A stretch of 64,000 bases of DNA from Desulforhabdus sp. TSK. Its GTDB lineage: Bacteria; Desulfobacterota; Syntrophobacteria; Syntrophobacterales; Syntrophobacteraceae. Location of the stretch: positions 17,945 through 81,944 of the forward strand of contig NZ_BQXM01000021.1 in NCBI RefSeq assembly GCF_022836495.1, written 5' to 3'. Made by a program: the position numbers and the translations under genes. Shown here in pieces: positions 17,201 to 25,636 of this stretch (the stretch's first letter is position 1; every line of letters begins with the position of its first letter). Under the pieces are notes generated by a model, which worked only from the letters and a program-made list of their open reading frames with translations, did no database searches and was not told the origin of the DNA.

Positions 17201-20200
17201 AACCCCAGTCCAGGATCCTTCAACAGACTTTCAAAGAGAGCGGGATATCTTGGGAAATAAGATGTCCATGCCCAGGCATAACCAAGCAGGCTGGCCAAAA
17301 CGAACAATCCCAGGAGAGCGTAACTGTGCAGCAGTTGTTCATATCTGTGTCCGGCTGACCAGAGAAAAACCATGGCGGCGGCAAGAGTGAGGGGAAGAAC
17401 CGTATTGGGCGTTAAGAAACGGCAGTGAAACAGACAGATTCCAAGGCTCAGTCCCATGACAGCTAGCGCGGGATGATGCAGCCACTTTTCACTGGGCACA
17501 TCGTGCGGATGGAAATGAAGGTTCTTGACGGCCCAGGCAGTCCTGGGGGGAGTCAGGGCAAAAACGCCCACTCTCCAGGCCAGGAGAGCATATACCGCAC
17601 CGGCAAAGCTCAGAATCGGTACCCCGCTGACAGAGAGGTGGGAGAGTGCACTCAGCCATGCCCCGAGACCCAGGGACATGGACAGCGGGAGCAGCCACGG
17701 AAAATAAAATTGACCACCGGCCAGTGTGGTGACACACATTCCGAGGAGTGCCGAGAATGTCCAGCCCCACCCGACCGGGCCTGAGATGAGTCGAAGCCCG
17801 AGGAAGGCAATGCCGACAGAACCCAGCAGCAGGGTGGCCGACTGCAGAGGGGGACGGAGCATTTGTTCATAGGTTTGGATGCCCGAAACCGGGAGCGCCC
17901 AGAGCAGTTTCAGCTTCGGCCGGTGCAGGGCCAGGAGTGCAGCCTGTTCCCGCCGCAGAGCCCTCACTTCCTCCGGTTCGCGCTCCATCCACCAGATGAG
18001 CCCCCAGGCAGTCAGTGCCAGGAGCAGTTGAACTGCACCCGTTGCGGGCTCCGGGAAGTATCTGAGCTTGAAGATCGTTCCTGCCGCGCCCCATAGAGCG
18101 AGAGCGGCGTAAAAGAGCCACCGGTCGCGCAGTTCCAGGCTCATCCCCAGGAGGATTGCAGCCAGGAGGGCCATCAAGATGGGGGGAGCCGGACTCATGG
18201 TGAAAATCGGTGGGACGAGGAGCGCGGCCAGGGTGGACGAGATGAGGAGGTTCAGCAGAGCACTGTTCAACAGGACTTCAACTTTCGTCGAGATCCTTTC
18301 TGGAGAGGTTCGGTAGAGATGCAGCCCGAAGCAGGCCCACAGGGCTGCCAGGAGCAGGAAACCGGAAGCACATTGTGTCCAGGGGTGCCACAAGGTCCCT
18401 TGTGGTGCGCAACAGACGGCCACACCCGCCATGAACGTTACGCTGTAGAACCATGGTCCGTTCAAAAGGTACTGCGTACTCCCCGTGCCGCCTGCTCCAT
18501 GGAACAATCCGTCTGGCGCAAAGCGAAGCCCCGCAAGGGTGAGGAACGTCATCGTCAAGGCCGTACCCATCGCCACCCACCCCGGTCGTCCGTGGGCTAT
18601 ACTCCATGCTGCCAGCACGACTGCCATGCACAGCCACACCCTGTAAACAATGAGTCCCATGGCCTTCGATCGGCTGCTCAGAAGCCAACGGCTTGCAGTA
18701 AACAACCCCGCCAGGCCTGGAAGGCTTCCCAGGAGATACCATGAATCGGGCAAGTGCTGCAGAACCACCAAACCATAGAGCCAGCTCAGGCAGAAGAGCA
18801 GAAAGAACAGCGGGGTCAGGGTGAGGAATTGCCAGACCACCGTGGCGTAAAGAGCGCACCCCATACAGAGAGTGACCAGGCGTGCTGAAGGTGTATAGGC
18901 GCTCAGGAAAAGCGCCAGTGCAGAAAGGCCATAAATGGCGAAACTCAGTCGAGACAGATAAGTGAACTTGTGGATCCACTGCTTCAGATGGGCGTCAACG
19001 TAAAAGAGCAGGCCGCAAACCGCCATGAGAAAGGGGCTGTAATAGCCTGCGGGCAGCGCAGTGGGGCTTCCGTAACCCCAGGTGAGGTGCAGGAAGGAGA
19101 TGACAGCGGCATAGACCAAAGTCCCAGCCGCATAGTACGCTACTTTCCGTCGCTCGACAAAAATGGAGCGCAGCCATTCTTGGGTGAACACCACCAGGCC
19201 GTAAGCCAGCAATCCCATCAAGAGGGAATGTAGAGCAGCCAGAAGCGGCCAAAAGGGGAAGCGAGCCAGCACAGGCACAGCCATCTGCATGGCGGCCAAA
19301 GCGAGGAAAACGCGGGGATGCCGGCCCTGGAGCGATCTTTCCATGACACCGGAAGCCAGCATCGTAACGAAATACAAACCTCCCATCACCATGAGAGCGC
19401 CCAGGCTCCCCACCAGGAGCTCCAGGGGGGTCTGACCGGCTACAATGACTCGGACGGATGCAGCCACATTGAGCGGAACCAAAAGGGCTCCCAGTGAAAA
19501 AAGCACGCTGCTGGATGTCTCCAGCTCAGGCCGCTTGAGGCGCAATCGATAGGCTGCCCAAAGAATGAACAGGGTGTACGCCAGGAGAACGGCGGCAACG
19601 GTGAGGGTCTTGACAAAGCCGCTCGTGTAGGAAACCAGGAGAATGGAGCCCGCAACGAAGCAAAAGCCCCCGATAAACCAGCCGATGTTCTGAGCCAGGA
19701 AAGGAACGACCAATGCCGGCCAGCCGGATAAGGTCCGGAGAGCACGCTCCAGGGCGCTGACTGCGGTGGGCTTCCATGCGTAGCCTGGCATTTCCTCCTT
19801 GTCCATCTGTGACGTGGAAGACGGAGCACCCTCTTCATTTTCTAATGTGGACGCCGCAGGGAAGGATGCTTCCGATGCCCCTTGTTCCTCTGCAGCCTGA
19901 ACAGGCCATCCCTTTTCGGTTGGCGGTGCGGCTGGCTCACCGGCCAAGTGAGTCGTCGATTGGGCGGAAGGAGGTGGCGCTTCAACGCCTGCTGCAGGCT
20001 GCACGGAAATGGGGAGCTGGCTGCCGGCGAGCCCTGTCTCACCGGTTGGCTCAACCCCGGAGTCAGGCGTTCCTGCGGCCTGTATTGGAAGCCCTTCCTC
20101 CCCCTCCCATTCAGATTCCTTCTCCACAACCGGTACCTGTATCGGTGCCTCTCTTGGCCAGGGAGGTCTTTCCGACGGAGCCAGCTTATTCTGGCAAAGC

Positions 20201-20658
20201 AATTTCCAAGCGGCTTCCCGTCCCCGGGACCAATCGCTGCTGTAAGGTGTGACGCCGGAAGCATCCAGGATTTCTACCAGAAGAGTGTCGATGCCCTCCA
20301 CGGCTCGATGGTAGAATGCTGGATCGATGGCGTTGACTGCCAGCAAGTGTTCCAGCTCCAGTCGCAGGATGGCAAGATCGTGTATGTCTGCATCAGGGAG
20401 CTTGCTGTCGCGAGGCATATTTCTGAGAGCAGCCCTGGTAGCCTCCTGTCCCCGTGTCCCCGCATCACGTGTCGACGGTCGGTGCCGGTAATGTTCGACA
20501 AAGAGATACAATACTGCTGCCAGGAAAACGGCTAAAGGCCAACTTTCAGCATAGAGTACGGACAGAAAACATCCCAGGAGCAAAAGTAAAAGAAACATGT
20601 TCTTCTTCTCGTTGGGAGGGAGTGAGAACAAGACAACCTCGAGCATACCGATTTCCAT
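14203..20658 (-). CDS. Giant polytopic membrane protein (2151 aa), unknown function
   Basis: No family recognised with confidence. Near the amino end is a membrane pair (about residues 20-52). A hydrophilic Pro/Ala/Glu-rich linker follows to about 300 (for example PAAPPTEKGWPVQAAEEQ). After that comes an almost uninterrupted series of hydrophobic segments to the end, several dozen by eye. No ATPase, transporter or catalytic motif was found. It starts 81 bp after pspA in the same direction, so it is probably a partner in an envelope-stress system. The general look recalls very large DUF2339/DUF2157-type membrane proteins. Starts at 20646 or 20598 are also possible. Confidence 0.75.
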   Translation of the reverse strand: MEIGMLEVVLFSLPPNEKKNMFLLLLLLGCFLSVLYAESWPLAVFLAAVLYLFVEHYRHRPSTRDAGTRGQEATRAALRNMPRDSKLPDADIHDLAILRLELEHLLAVNAIDPAFYHRAVEGIDTLLVEILDASGVTPYSSDWSRGREAAWKLLCQNKLAPSERPPWPREAPIQVPVVEKESEWEGEEGLPIQAAGTPDSGVEPTGETGLAGSQLPISVQPAAGVEAPPPSAQSTTHLAGEPAAPPTEKGWPVQAAEEQGASEASFPAASTLENEEGAPSSTSQMDKEEMPGYAWKPTAVSALERALRTLSGWPALVVPFLAQNIGWFIGGFCFVAGSILLVSYTSGFVKTLTVAAVLLAYTLFILWAAYRLRLKRPELETSSSVLFSLGALLVPLNVAASVRVIVAGQTPLELLVGSLGALMVMGGLYFVTMLASGVMERSLQGRHPRVFLALAAMQMAVPVLARFPFWPLLAALHSLLMGLLAYGLVVFTQEWLRSIFVERRKVAYYAAGTLVYAAVISFLHLTWGYGSPTALPAGYYSPFLMAVCGLLFYVDAHLKQWIHKFTYLSRLSFAIYGLSALALFLSAYTPSARLVTLCMGCALYATVVWQFLTLTPLFFLLFCLSWLYGLVVLQHLPDSWYLLGSLPGLAGLFTASRWLLSSRSKAMGLIVYRVWLCMAVVLAAWSIAHGRPGWVAMGTALTMTFLTLAGLRFAPDGLFHGAGGTGSTQYLLNGPWFYSVTFMAGVAVCCAPQGTLWHPWTQCASGFLLLAALWACFGLHLYRTSPERISTKVEVLLNSALLNLLISSTLAALLVPPIFTMSPAPPILMALLAAILLGMSLELRDRWLFYAALALWGAAGTIFKLRYFPEPATGAVQLLLALTAWGLIWWMEREPEEVRALRREQAALLALHRPKLKLLWALPVSGIQTYEQMLRPPLQSATLLLGSVGIAFLGLRLISGPVGWGWTFSALLGMCVTTLAGGQFYFPWLLPLSMSLGLGAWLSALSHLSVSGVPILSFAGAVYALLAWRVGVFALTPPRTAWAVKNLHFHPHDVPSEKWLHHPALAVMGLSLGICLFHCRFLTPNTVLPLTLAAAMVFLWSAGHRYEQLLHSYALLGLFVLASLLGYAWAWTSYFPRYPALFESLLKDPGLGLLLALVALCMHGTAYWLECEAKRKDAAGVGLHEALYRMPLRITATLLAMCAAVQQIALIWLEPVMPTALLPILVLILSTAGLFMAGHALARPWLNLMGILLTVFTGLWIEGTLLHPGLPFTLLPGSSAVSDRWLTLSLFGLSLAILAERLHINPHGAKLYHQPLRLSSLLTCSWAMLSASILLAAAPLQQNVFLPLTFFTLTLCLFPLLSPLPRPAIIRGIAVPLLLTMITLSTLPFVGTRQWGSVTALPFGYMLWGAGNFALPRWNERWPHWAVAPDLWPWMGLAAVSFGVVSRCLDPSTLFTSLSWGGYGGAAAVYSYLMLRNSPWRGFAYFGSLSLAFTGPAFFAAAMAPLETRTLLGLFECILLCSASGVALNLLWANGLLRAVPLWRTHGQELSVRWGLRFHDLGTPLLMSVSGFLSFFLLQMILMKVESLSRLHHFFSLSQWSWTFFTGTLITLSFLHLWRLHQAPWQRHAILSSLLFTLMSSWLESPSHLVHLPLFLALWSAMLMFVHSAWENNSWGGEAAAPLRQALSVWIAPSLNAAIITLLLTPLNPPLQWLLTLSLLAALSAIHGLVRQNRLWLLVSMVMLLALLHCWPLLWVPLPQAALLAPWYALQAAFLALFLAVSGERLQHYLEKRALLSAQSALWNFASREIALLYSQAWPTLALLALVEWILHGIALLEVLAGKSRPQPLMGSVGDSAAALAAALLLLLLGLQRAWKSNQAIWVYRTTAFGGAVGLYIRLTVLGLSPPGIWDTAAIMASAYVLFVIHRITSCKPLLHVVLLLPALALITVPLQLESAQAAGALMSIGALYLLTCRETRRPVPLYLGILSFNAAVYLWIPGLVKSSQALQLYVAPAAVSVLLLLHLHRKELKRSVLNSARLAATSILYASASMDVFLRGDFMIFVVAVILSLIGIILGIAFRTRAFLYSGVVFLVFNILGQLILLFPEQRLPKAMFLLALGAAITGGMIWFNLQRERILRHIRIFRTDLESWT

Positions 20659-20739
20659 GGCATTCTCACCGGTCGCCGGCGGCTTGTCGGTGGTGCTGCT
20701 GGCAATTTACAAAACAAGACCTATGGGTAATGCAGGGCT

Positions 20740-21411
20740 CTACCCTTGGATCTTTTTCTTGAGCCTGTCGAGCTCATTTTCCACTTCGTGCTCCACCTCC
20801 ATGGCCAGGAACTCCTTCTCCAGGTCGGAGGCGTCACCGTTCAATTCTGCCATGGCTTCCGTTCTGCTCTCGATCTCCGCCACCTTGTCCTCCATGCGTG
20901 CGAAGCTCGCCTGGGCATTGAGGCCGGCCTGGAAACTGGTCATGGTTTTGTCCATTTGCTGGCGGGCCTCGGCCGCTCTCTGTCGGCCGATGAGCGTACT
21001 CCTTTTACGGCGTGCTTCCTCCAGTTTGGCTTCCAGGGCACGCAGCTGCGCCTTCAACTGTTCGCTGGTGTTCCTCGCCGCAACCCAGGAAGGTTCTATG
21101 GCTTTGATGATGCTGTCGTGCTCCCGCTTCCGGATCAATGCTGCACGGGCGAGGTCCTCTTTCTCCGCCTGCAGCGCCTGTTCAGCCTTGCTCAGCCATT
21201 CGGCCGACTGTTGCCGATTGTGCTCCAATTCCTTTTGAAGCTGCTTCTCGCTGGCGATGGCGTCGATCACCCCCCCCTTGGCCTTGCTGATGTTCTCTTC
21301 CATTTCCCTGATAATCTGTTTGATCATCCGCTCGGGATCTTCGACACGGTCGATCAGGTCATTGATGTTTGCCGTGATGACGTCGCTGATCCGCTTGAAA
21401 ATGTTGGCCAT
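20740..21411 (-). CDS. pspA: PspA/IM30 (ESCRT-III-like) protein
   Basis: 223 aa, almost wholly helical and coiled-coil. It begins MANIFKRISDVITANINDLI, the amphipathic first helix of the PspA/Vipp1 family, followed by the family's EDPERMIKQIIREME block. PspA coats stressed inner membranes and limits proton leakage. It is not next to pspF, pspB or pspC. Instead it is first in a two-gene unit with the giant membrane protein. No sigma-54 promoter of the enteric type was found just upstream. Confidence 0.92.
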   Translation of the reverse strand: MANIFKRISDVITANINDLIDRVEDPERMIKQIIREMEENISKAKGGVIDAIASEKQLQKELEHNRQQSAEWLSKAEQALQAEKEDLARAALIRKREHDSIIKAIEPSWVAARNTSEQLKAQLRALEAKLEEARRKRSTLIGRQRAAEARQQMDKTMTSFQAGLNAQASFARMEDKVAEIESRTEAMAELNGDASDLEKEFLAMEVEHEVENELDRLKKKIQG

Positions 21412-21867
21412 GTTCGCTTCTCCTTCTATTCCCGGTCTTGTGGCAGCCCTCTGTTGCTAGCGTATTTCACTCATCAGCCTGTTCAGATTGCCGGGTCAAT
21501 TGATCCCGACCCATGCATGCAGATCTTGGACCGAAACGGGTATGCCGTTCATGGATGAGGGTAAGGGATATAAATCTATATCGTTAGATTCTGGAATAAC
21601 CAACGGATGGATAGTGGCCTGTTGGCTGACTCCTGAATCCGCAATGAGATGTTGCTCACGCATGCAGGGTGAGTACCTGCCTTCTTTGAGCCGTCTTACA
21701 TTTCTGTAATAAGTCTAACAAATTCATAAGTTGATGCTAAGGGAAAATGGGGTGTGAGGCCTTCAGAGCACCGGCAGAAGGTGATGGCGCAAGCACTGAC
21801 GTCAGCGGGTATAAAATATTGGAAAACGCCAGGTTTTATAATCACTGCGCAAGCTGCGGAGAATAAA
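21412..21867. other. Region upstream of pspA
   Basis: About 450 bp between the pspA start and the terminator of the Hdr operon. No convincing gene, repeat or RNA seen. It should contain the pspA promoter. Confidence 0.4.
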
Positions 21868-21898
21868 AAGGGGACACAGGCATGACCTGTATCCCCTT
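21868..21898 (-). terminator. Rho-independent terminator of the Hdr/Mvh operon
   Basis: A 13-bp stem with one mismatch (AAGGGGAcACAGG with CCTGTaTCCCCTT) and a 5-base loop, followed on the minus strand by CCTTTTTATTC. It lies about 40 bp after the last gene of the operon. Confidence 0.8.
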
Positions 21899-21937
21899 CA
21901 TGTTGGAGAAGTTCGGACGCGCTGATTCGTCTTCGGC

Positions 21938-22825
21938 CTAAAGAATGGCGGTCAGCTTGAGCGTGTCTTTGTCCGTGCTGATGAGACCGGACCCTTCCTG
22001 AGCCAGGAAGCTCGCGTAGCTCATATCGAGGCCCAGCTTTTTGCTGAGGTTCTTGACATCGGGAGCGAGCTGAGGCTGGGTGAGGATCACCACCAGATCG
22101 AAAGATTTGGTTTCCTGGCTGCCGTTGCTGCCGATGGTCAGCTGAAGGCTCTGGCTTTCCAGTGGCTCCAGGGCCGTAACGGCGGCTTCACGGACTTCAA
22201 TCTTGTCGAGAGCCTTCAGGGCATCTTTTTGCTCTTCCATGAAAGCGGCGAGATCCTGAGCAAAAAAGCTGATCTGGGCGTTCGGAAGCTTTCTACGCAC
22301 CAGGATGGCTTCGTTGATCCCCAGGAACAGAGCCGATTTATGCATTTGCGGTGATGCAGAGGCGTAGCCTTGGACAAATGCGACACTCATGGGAATTTCG
22401 CCGTCGTAGGGACGCAGAACGAGACCCCCACTGGGTCCGGTTTGACTGAGCATGCGCTCCATCTGAAGATCTGTCATGACATTCTGGTTCTTGCCCAATC
22501 CAAGGTGAGGAGCCACGCGATTCAAGGGCCTTTCCACACCGGGAGAGATAATGATGGTATCCGCTTCGAGGTCCAGGTATTCGTCCTGCATCTCGAAGTT
22601 GATGGCTTCAGGTTTACACTCAGCCCAGCACAGGGCACATCCCAGGCATCGTCGGCAGCTCAGGCAGCGTTTTGCTTCCTTCAGTGCCCTCTCTTCATCA
22701 AATCCCAATTCCACTTCGTTGTTGTTGCCTATTCGCTCTTCAACGGGAATCTCGATGTGATGCTGACGTGCCTTGGGAATATCCTGGAATTCGACGATGT
22801 AACGACCTTTTTTTTCGTATGTCAT
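21938..22825 (-). CDS. Iron-sulfur protein, Hdr-operon end
   Basis: 295 aa. A cysteine cluster CLSCRRCLGCALCWAEC at about residues 54-70 would bind one or two Fe-S clusters. The rest resembles a reduced flavoprotein or Rossmann fold of the HdrA/GltD type (TIIISPGVERPL near residue 90) without a complete nucleotide-binding motif. It is the last gene of the eight-gene operon, 56 bp after the GltD-like flavoprotein, and probably works with it as an electron-transfer subunit. Family assignment beyond Fe-S protein is uncertain. Confidence 0.7.
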   Translation of the reverse strand: MTYEKKGRYIVEFQDIPKARQHHIEIPVEERIGNNNEVELGFDEERALKEAKRCLSCRRCLGCALCWAECKPEAINFEMQDEYLDLEADTIIISPGVERPLNRVAPHLGLGKNQNVMTDLQMERMLSQTGPSGGLVLRPYDGEIPMSVAFVQGYASASPQMHKSALFLGINEAILVRRKLPNAQISFFAQDLAAFMEEQKDALKALDKIEVREAAVTALEPLESQSLQLTIGSNGSQETKSFDLVVILTQPQLAPDVKNLSKKLGLDMSYASFLAQEGSGLISTDKDTLKLTAIL

Positions 22826-22881
22826 TGTAACCTCTCTAAAAGAGATCTAGAACTCTTGTTCTTGCCGGCATGCACGGGCCG

Positions 22882-24549
22882 TTACTTGCTTCTTTTGGAC
22901 CGGAGGTAGCGAACGATGCCGTCCGCAGCCTTCCTGCCGCCTGCACAGGCTTTGATGGCGATATCGGGACCGGTTTCCACGTCACCGGCGGAAAACACAC
23001 CCGGAACATTGGTCATGTAATTGGAGTGGTTGACGGCGAAGGTGTTCCAGCGTGTGATGTCTATGCCGCTGCCATCGGGAACGAAAGAAAGGTCGGGCCG
23101 CTGACCGATGGCCGGGATGAGGGTTTCCGCTTCCACGATGAATTCCGAGCCTTCCACGGGAACCGGGCGCCGCCTGCCGCTGGCATCAGGTTCTCCAAGC
23201 TCCATGCGGAGGCACTTGAGCCCCTTCATCTGGCCGTTTTCTCCCACAACTTCGATGGGTGCCACCAGGTATTGGAATTTCACACCTTCATGTTCGGCAG
23301 CATCGATTTCCCATGGGCTGGCGGGCATTTCCTTCTTGGTGCGGCGATAGAGGACATGCACTTCTTCGAAGCCGGCGCGCCAGCTCACACGGGCCGCATC
23401 CATGGCCACGTTGCCGCCGCCGATGACAATGACTTTGCCCTTGGCATTGACAGGCTTGCCCATGTTGGCGTCACGCAGGAAATCGACGCCGTCCACGACG
23501 CCCTTCATATCCTCGCCCTTGATTTGCAGCTTCATACCGAGATGCGCACCCACACCCAGAAACACCGCGTCGAAATCCTTCTGGATCTGTTCGAAGGAGA
23601 TGTCTTTTCCTATACGGGTGTTGCAGCGCAGATCGATGCCGTGTGAGCAGATCCAGTCGATTTCCCGCATGAGGGTGGGGGTGGGGAGGCGATATTCCGG
23701 AATGCCGTAGCGGAACATACCGCCCGGCTCGGGCAAAGCCTCGAAGCAGACGGACTTGTAACCGGCCTTCGCCAGAAAATAGCCGCACGTGAGACCCGCC
23801 GGGCCGGCTCCAATGATGGCGACCTTTTCCTTGTGGAATTCGTCGGGCACTTCCACCGGGGCCTTGATATCTTCCTTCATTTCATAGTCGGCCACATAGC
23901 GCTTGAGGGTACAGATGGAAATGGGCTCATCCATGTAGCCCCGGTTGCATGCGGTCTCACAAGGATGTGGACACACGCGCCCGATGGAAAGCGCAAAAGG
24001 CAGTCTCTCGCGGATCTTGGCCAGAGATTCGGCGTATTTCCCGTCGGCAATCAGGCCGACGTAAGACCGGATGTCCAGATTGGCAGGGCAGGTGGCCTGA
24101 CAGATGGGCATGTCTTCCTTGAAAATGTTGTAGCCCGTTCTCGGGTTGAAATAGTCGATGGCGGTGCGGAACCCAACGCCCTCGTTGAAATCGTCATACA
24201 TGTGAATCGGGCAGACTTTGATGCACGCCTTGCAGTCGTTGCACTTTTCGCGATCCACACGGGGTGTGCGTCGCTTGAGCTTCAGTTGGAAATTTCCGTT
24301 GCTGGCTACCGTCTTTTGCACCTGAGCACTGTCGATGACTCGAATGTTGGGGTGGCGCAGGACGGCTTCCATGTTGGGATCCACAAAAGCGTCATCTCCC
24401 GATATGATCCGGGTTTGCGGGATGCATTCCCCGCCCAGCCCCGGAAAGGACTCGACGAGGGTCACCTGCATGCCGGCCTCGGCTTGCTCCAACGCTGCCG
24501 CAACGCCAGCCGGATCGCCCCCAAAGATTATGACTCGTTTACCTGACAC
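22882..24549 (-). CDS. GltD/NfnB-like NAD(P)-linked flavoprotein with Fe-S domains
   Basis: 555 aa. The parts in order are: an HdrA-like amino end with VIIFGGDPAGVAAAL; a ferredoxin-type motif CNDCKACIKVCP near residue 102; a GltD-type Fe-S domain (CQATCPAN, CPHPCETAC); an FAD motif VAIIGAGPAGLTCGY; an NAD(P) motif VIVIGGGNVAMDAARV; and the closing GDVETGPDIAIKACAGG. These match the beta subunit of glutamate synthase and NfnB, so it probably couples NAD(P)H to the Hdr/Mvh proteins encoded upstream. No glutamate synthase large subunit is present. Confidence 0.85.
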   Translation of the reverse strand: MSGKRVIIFGGDPAGVAAALEQAEAGMQVTLVESFPGLGGECIPQTRIISGDDAFVDPNMEAVLRHPNIRVIDSAQVQKTVASNGNFQLKLKRRTPRVDREKCNDCKACIKVCPIHMYDDFNEGVGFRTAIDYFNPRTGYNIFKEDMPICQATCPANLDIRSYVGLIADGKYAESLAKIRERLPFALSIGRVCPHPCETACNRGYMDEPISICTLKRYVADYEMKEDIKAPVEVPDEFHKEKVAIIGAGPAGLTCGYFLAKAGYKSVCFEALPEPGGMFRYGIPEYRLPTPTLMREIDWICSHGIDLRCNTRIGKDISFEQIQKDFDAVFLGVGAHLGMKLQIKGEDMKGVVDGVDFLRDANMGKPVNAKGKVIVIGGGNVAMDAARVSWRAGFEEVHVLYRRTKKEMPASPWEIDAAEHEGVKFQYLVAPIEVVGENGQMKGLKCLRMELGEPDASGRRRPVPVEGSEFIVEAETLIPAIGQRPDLSFVPDGSGIDITRWNTFAVNHSNYMTNVPGVFSAGDVETGPDIAIKACAGGRKAADGIVRYLRSKRSK

Positions 24550-24604
24550 AGTCGCATCCTCCAGATGTTAAGGAGAAAACCATCCGGGCAGCGCCCCTTT
24601 CCCC

Positions 24605-24690
24605 GCCTTCCAAGCCACTGTCGCCAAGCGGCCTGTCAGTGGCTGACGGAGAGGCGGGAGCGGTGCGGCGAAGGTTGCCGCACCGCCCGG
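24605..24690 (-). other. Intra-operon hairpins
   Basis: In the 184-bp gap between the long mvhD and the GltD-like gene are two stem-loops. One is a perfect 10-bp stem at 24660-24686 (GCGGTGCGGC and complement, 7-base loop). The other is a longer interrupted one at about 24605-24658 (GCCACTG with CAGTGGC). Neither has a U tract. They may be mRNA processing or stability elements. Confidence 0.45.
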
Positions 24691-24733
24691 GAGCGCTCCG
24701 GGGTTTTAACCATTGCTCATTTTGGTCCCTGGC

Positions 24734-25534
24734 TCACGCAGCGTGGGCTGTCTGCTGCGCCGACTTTTCGGCGACCTGATAAAGGGGTGAATTGCCTTCG
24801 ATGCCGGCCAGACTCACGATCCCGCGGCGCTGCAATGCCAGCACGTATTTCAGCACGTGGGGTGGAGGAAGCTCCAGCCGGGCGGCCAGGTCCTTGACAG
24901 CTGCCGGGGCTTTCTGCATTTCCGAAAGGATTTCAAAGGTGGCCAGTTCGTCCATGACAATGGTATCGAGGGTGCGCCACATTTCATGGTCGGTGAATTT
25001 CTCGCCGTACTTGTTTCCGGTAGTGGTGAATTCCGTGAATTTTCCGACGACCCAGCGCAGCTTTTCTTTGCCGAGGGCTGTCTTGGCGATGGCAATCTTT
25101 TCCGTCAACTTGGGAAGTGGGAGGCGGTCGGCGCTTCCCAGGGGACCCATTTCCTTGATCTTCTGGTCGAATCCTGTAATGATGCTGACAAATCGGTCGC
25201 CTTCCGCCGACGAGCACTGGCTGAAGGAAATTCTTTCGGGGTTGAGGCCTGCGTAGTCCAGAGCGCGCGTCGCCAATCCCACCTTGACCTTGGCCTGATA
25301 GTTGCCGCTGATGTAGTGACAGTCACCGAAATGGCATCCCACCACAACAACACCGTCCGCTCCTTCAAGAAAAGCGTCCGCCAGCATCGTAGGATCCACC
25401 CGGCCGGTACACATGAGCCGGATGATCCTGATATCCGTCGAATATTGCATCCTGGAAACTCCAGCGAAGTCAGCCGCAGCGTAACCTCACCAAGTGCAGC
25501 AAAGAACCAGGATCTTCGGAGTAAATTCTGACAT
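24734..25534 (-). CDS. mvhD: MvhD-type subunit with C-terminal winged-helix-like domain; selenoprotein (Sec16)
   Basis: 266 aa when the in-frame UGA at 25489-25487 is read as selenocysteine. The family motif then becomes CCTW-Sec-GYAAADFAG, aligned with [14 protein letters not shown] in the paralogue at 30148-30567. The ATG at 25534 has a strong GAGGAGGAG site; an internal ATG at 25450 would drop the first motif. MvhD carries a 2Fe-2S cluster and links HdrA to its electron donor. Beyond about residue 140 there is an extra helical domain with a winged-helix look (AAVKDLAARLELPPPHVLKY), not part of ordinary MvhD. The second Cys motif GCHFGDCHY is intact. Confidence 0.85.
25452..25489 (-). promoter_or_regulatory. 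UGA codon and candidate bacterial SECIS, long mvhD
   Basis: UGA at 25489-25487. After 22 bases comes CUGGA-GUU-UCCAG (25464-25452), a 5-bp stem with a 3-base loop beginning with G. The distance of 27 bases from UGA to loop is within the range for bacterial SECIS elements. Confidence 0.7.
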
Positions 25535-25636
25535 CACATTCTCCTCCTCACAGCGCGAAAGACTGTGAATCTTTAAGACATCCATTGGGGATCAGAGATC
25601 CGCAAATCCAAACTTCAAATCATCACGGGCCGGAAA

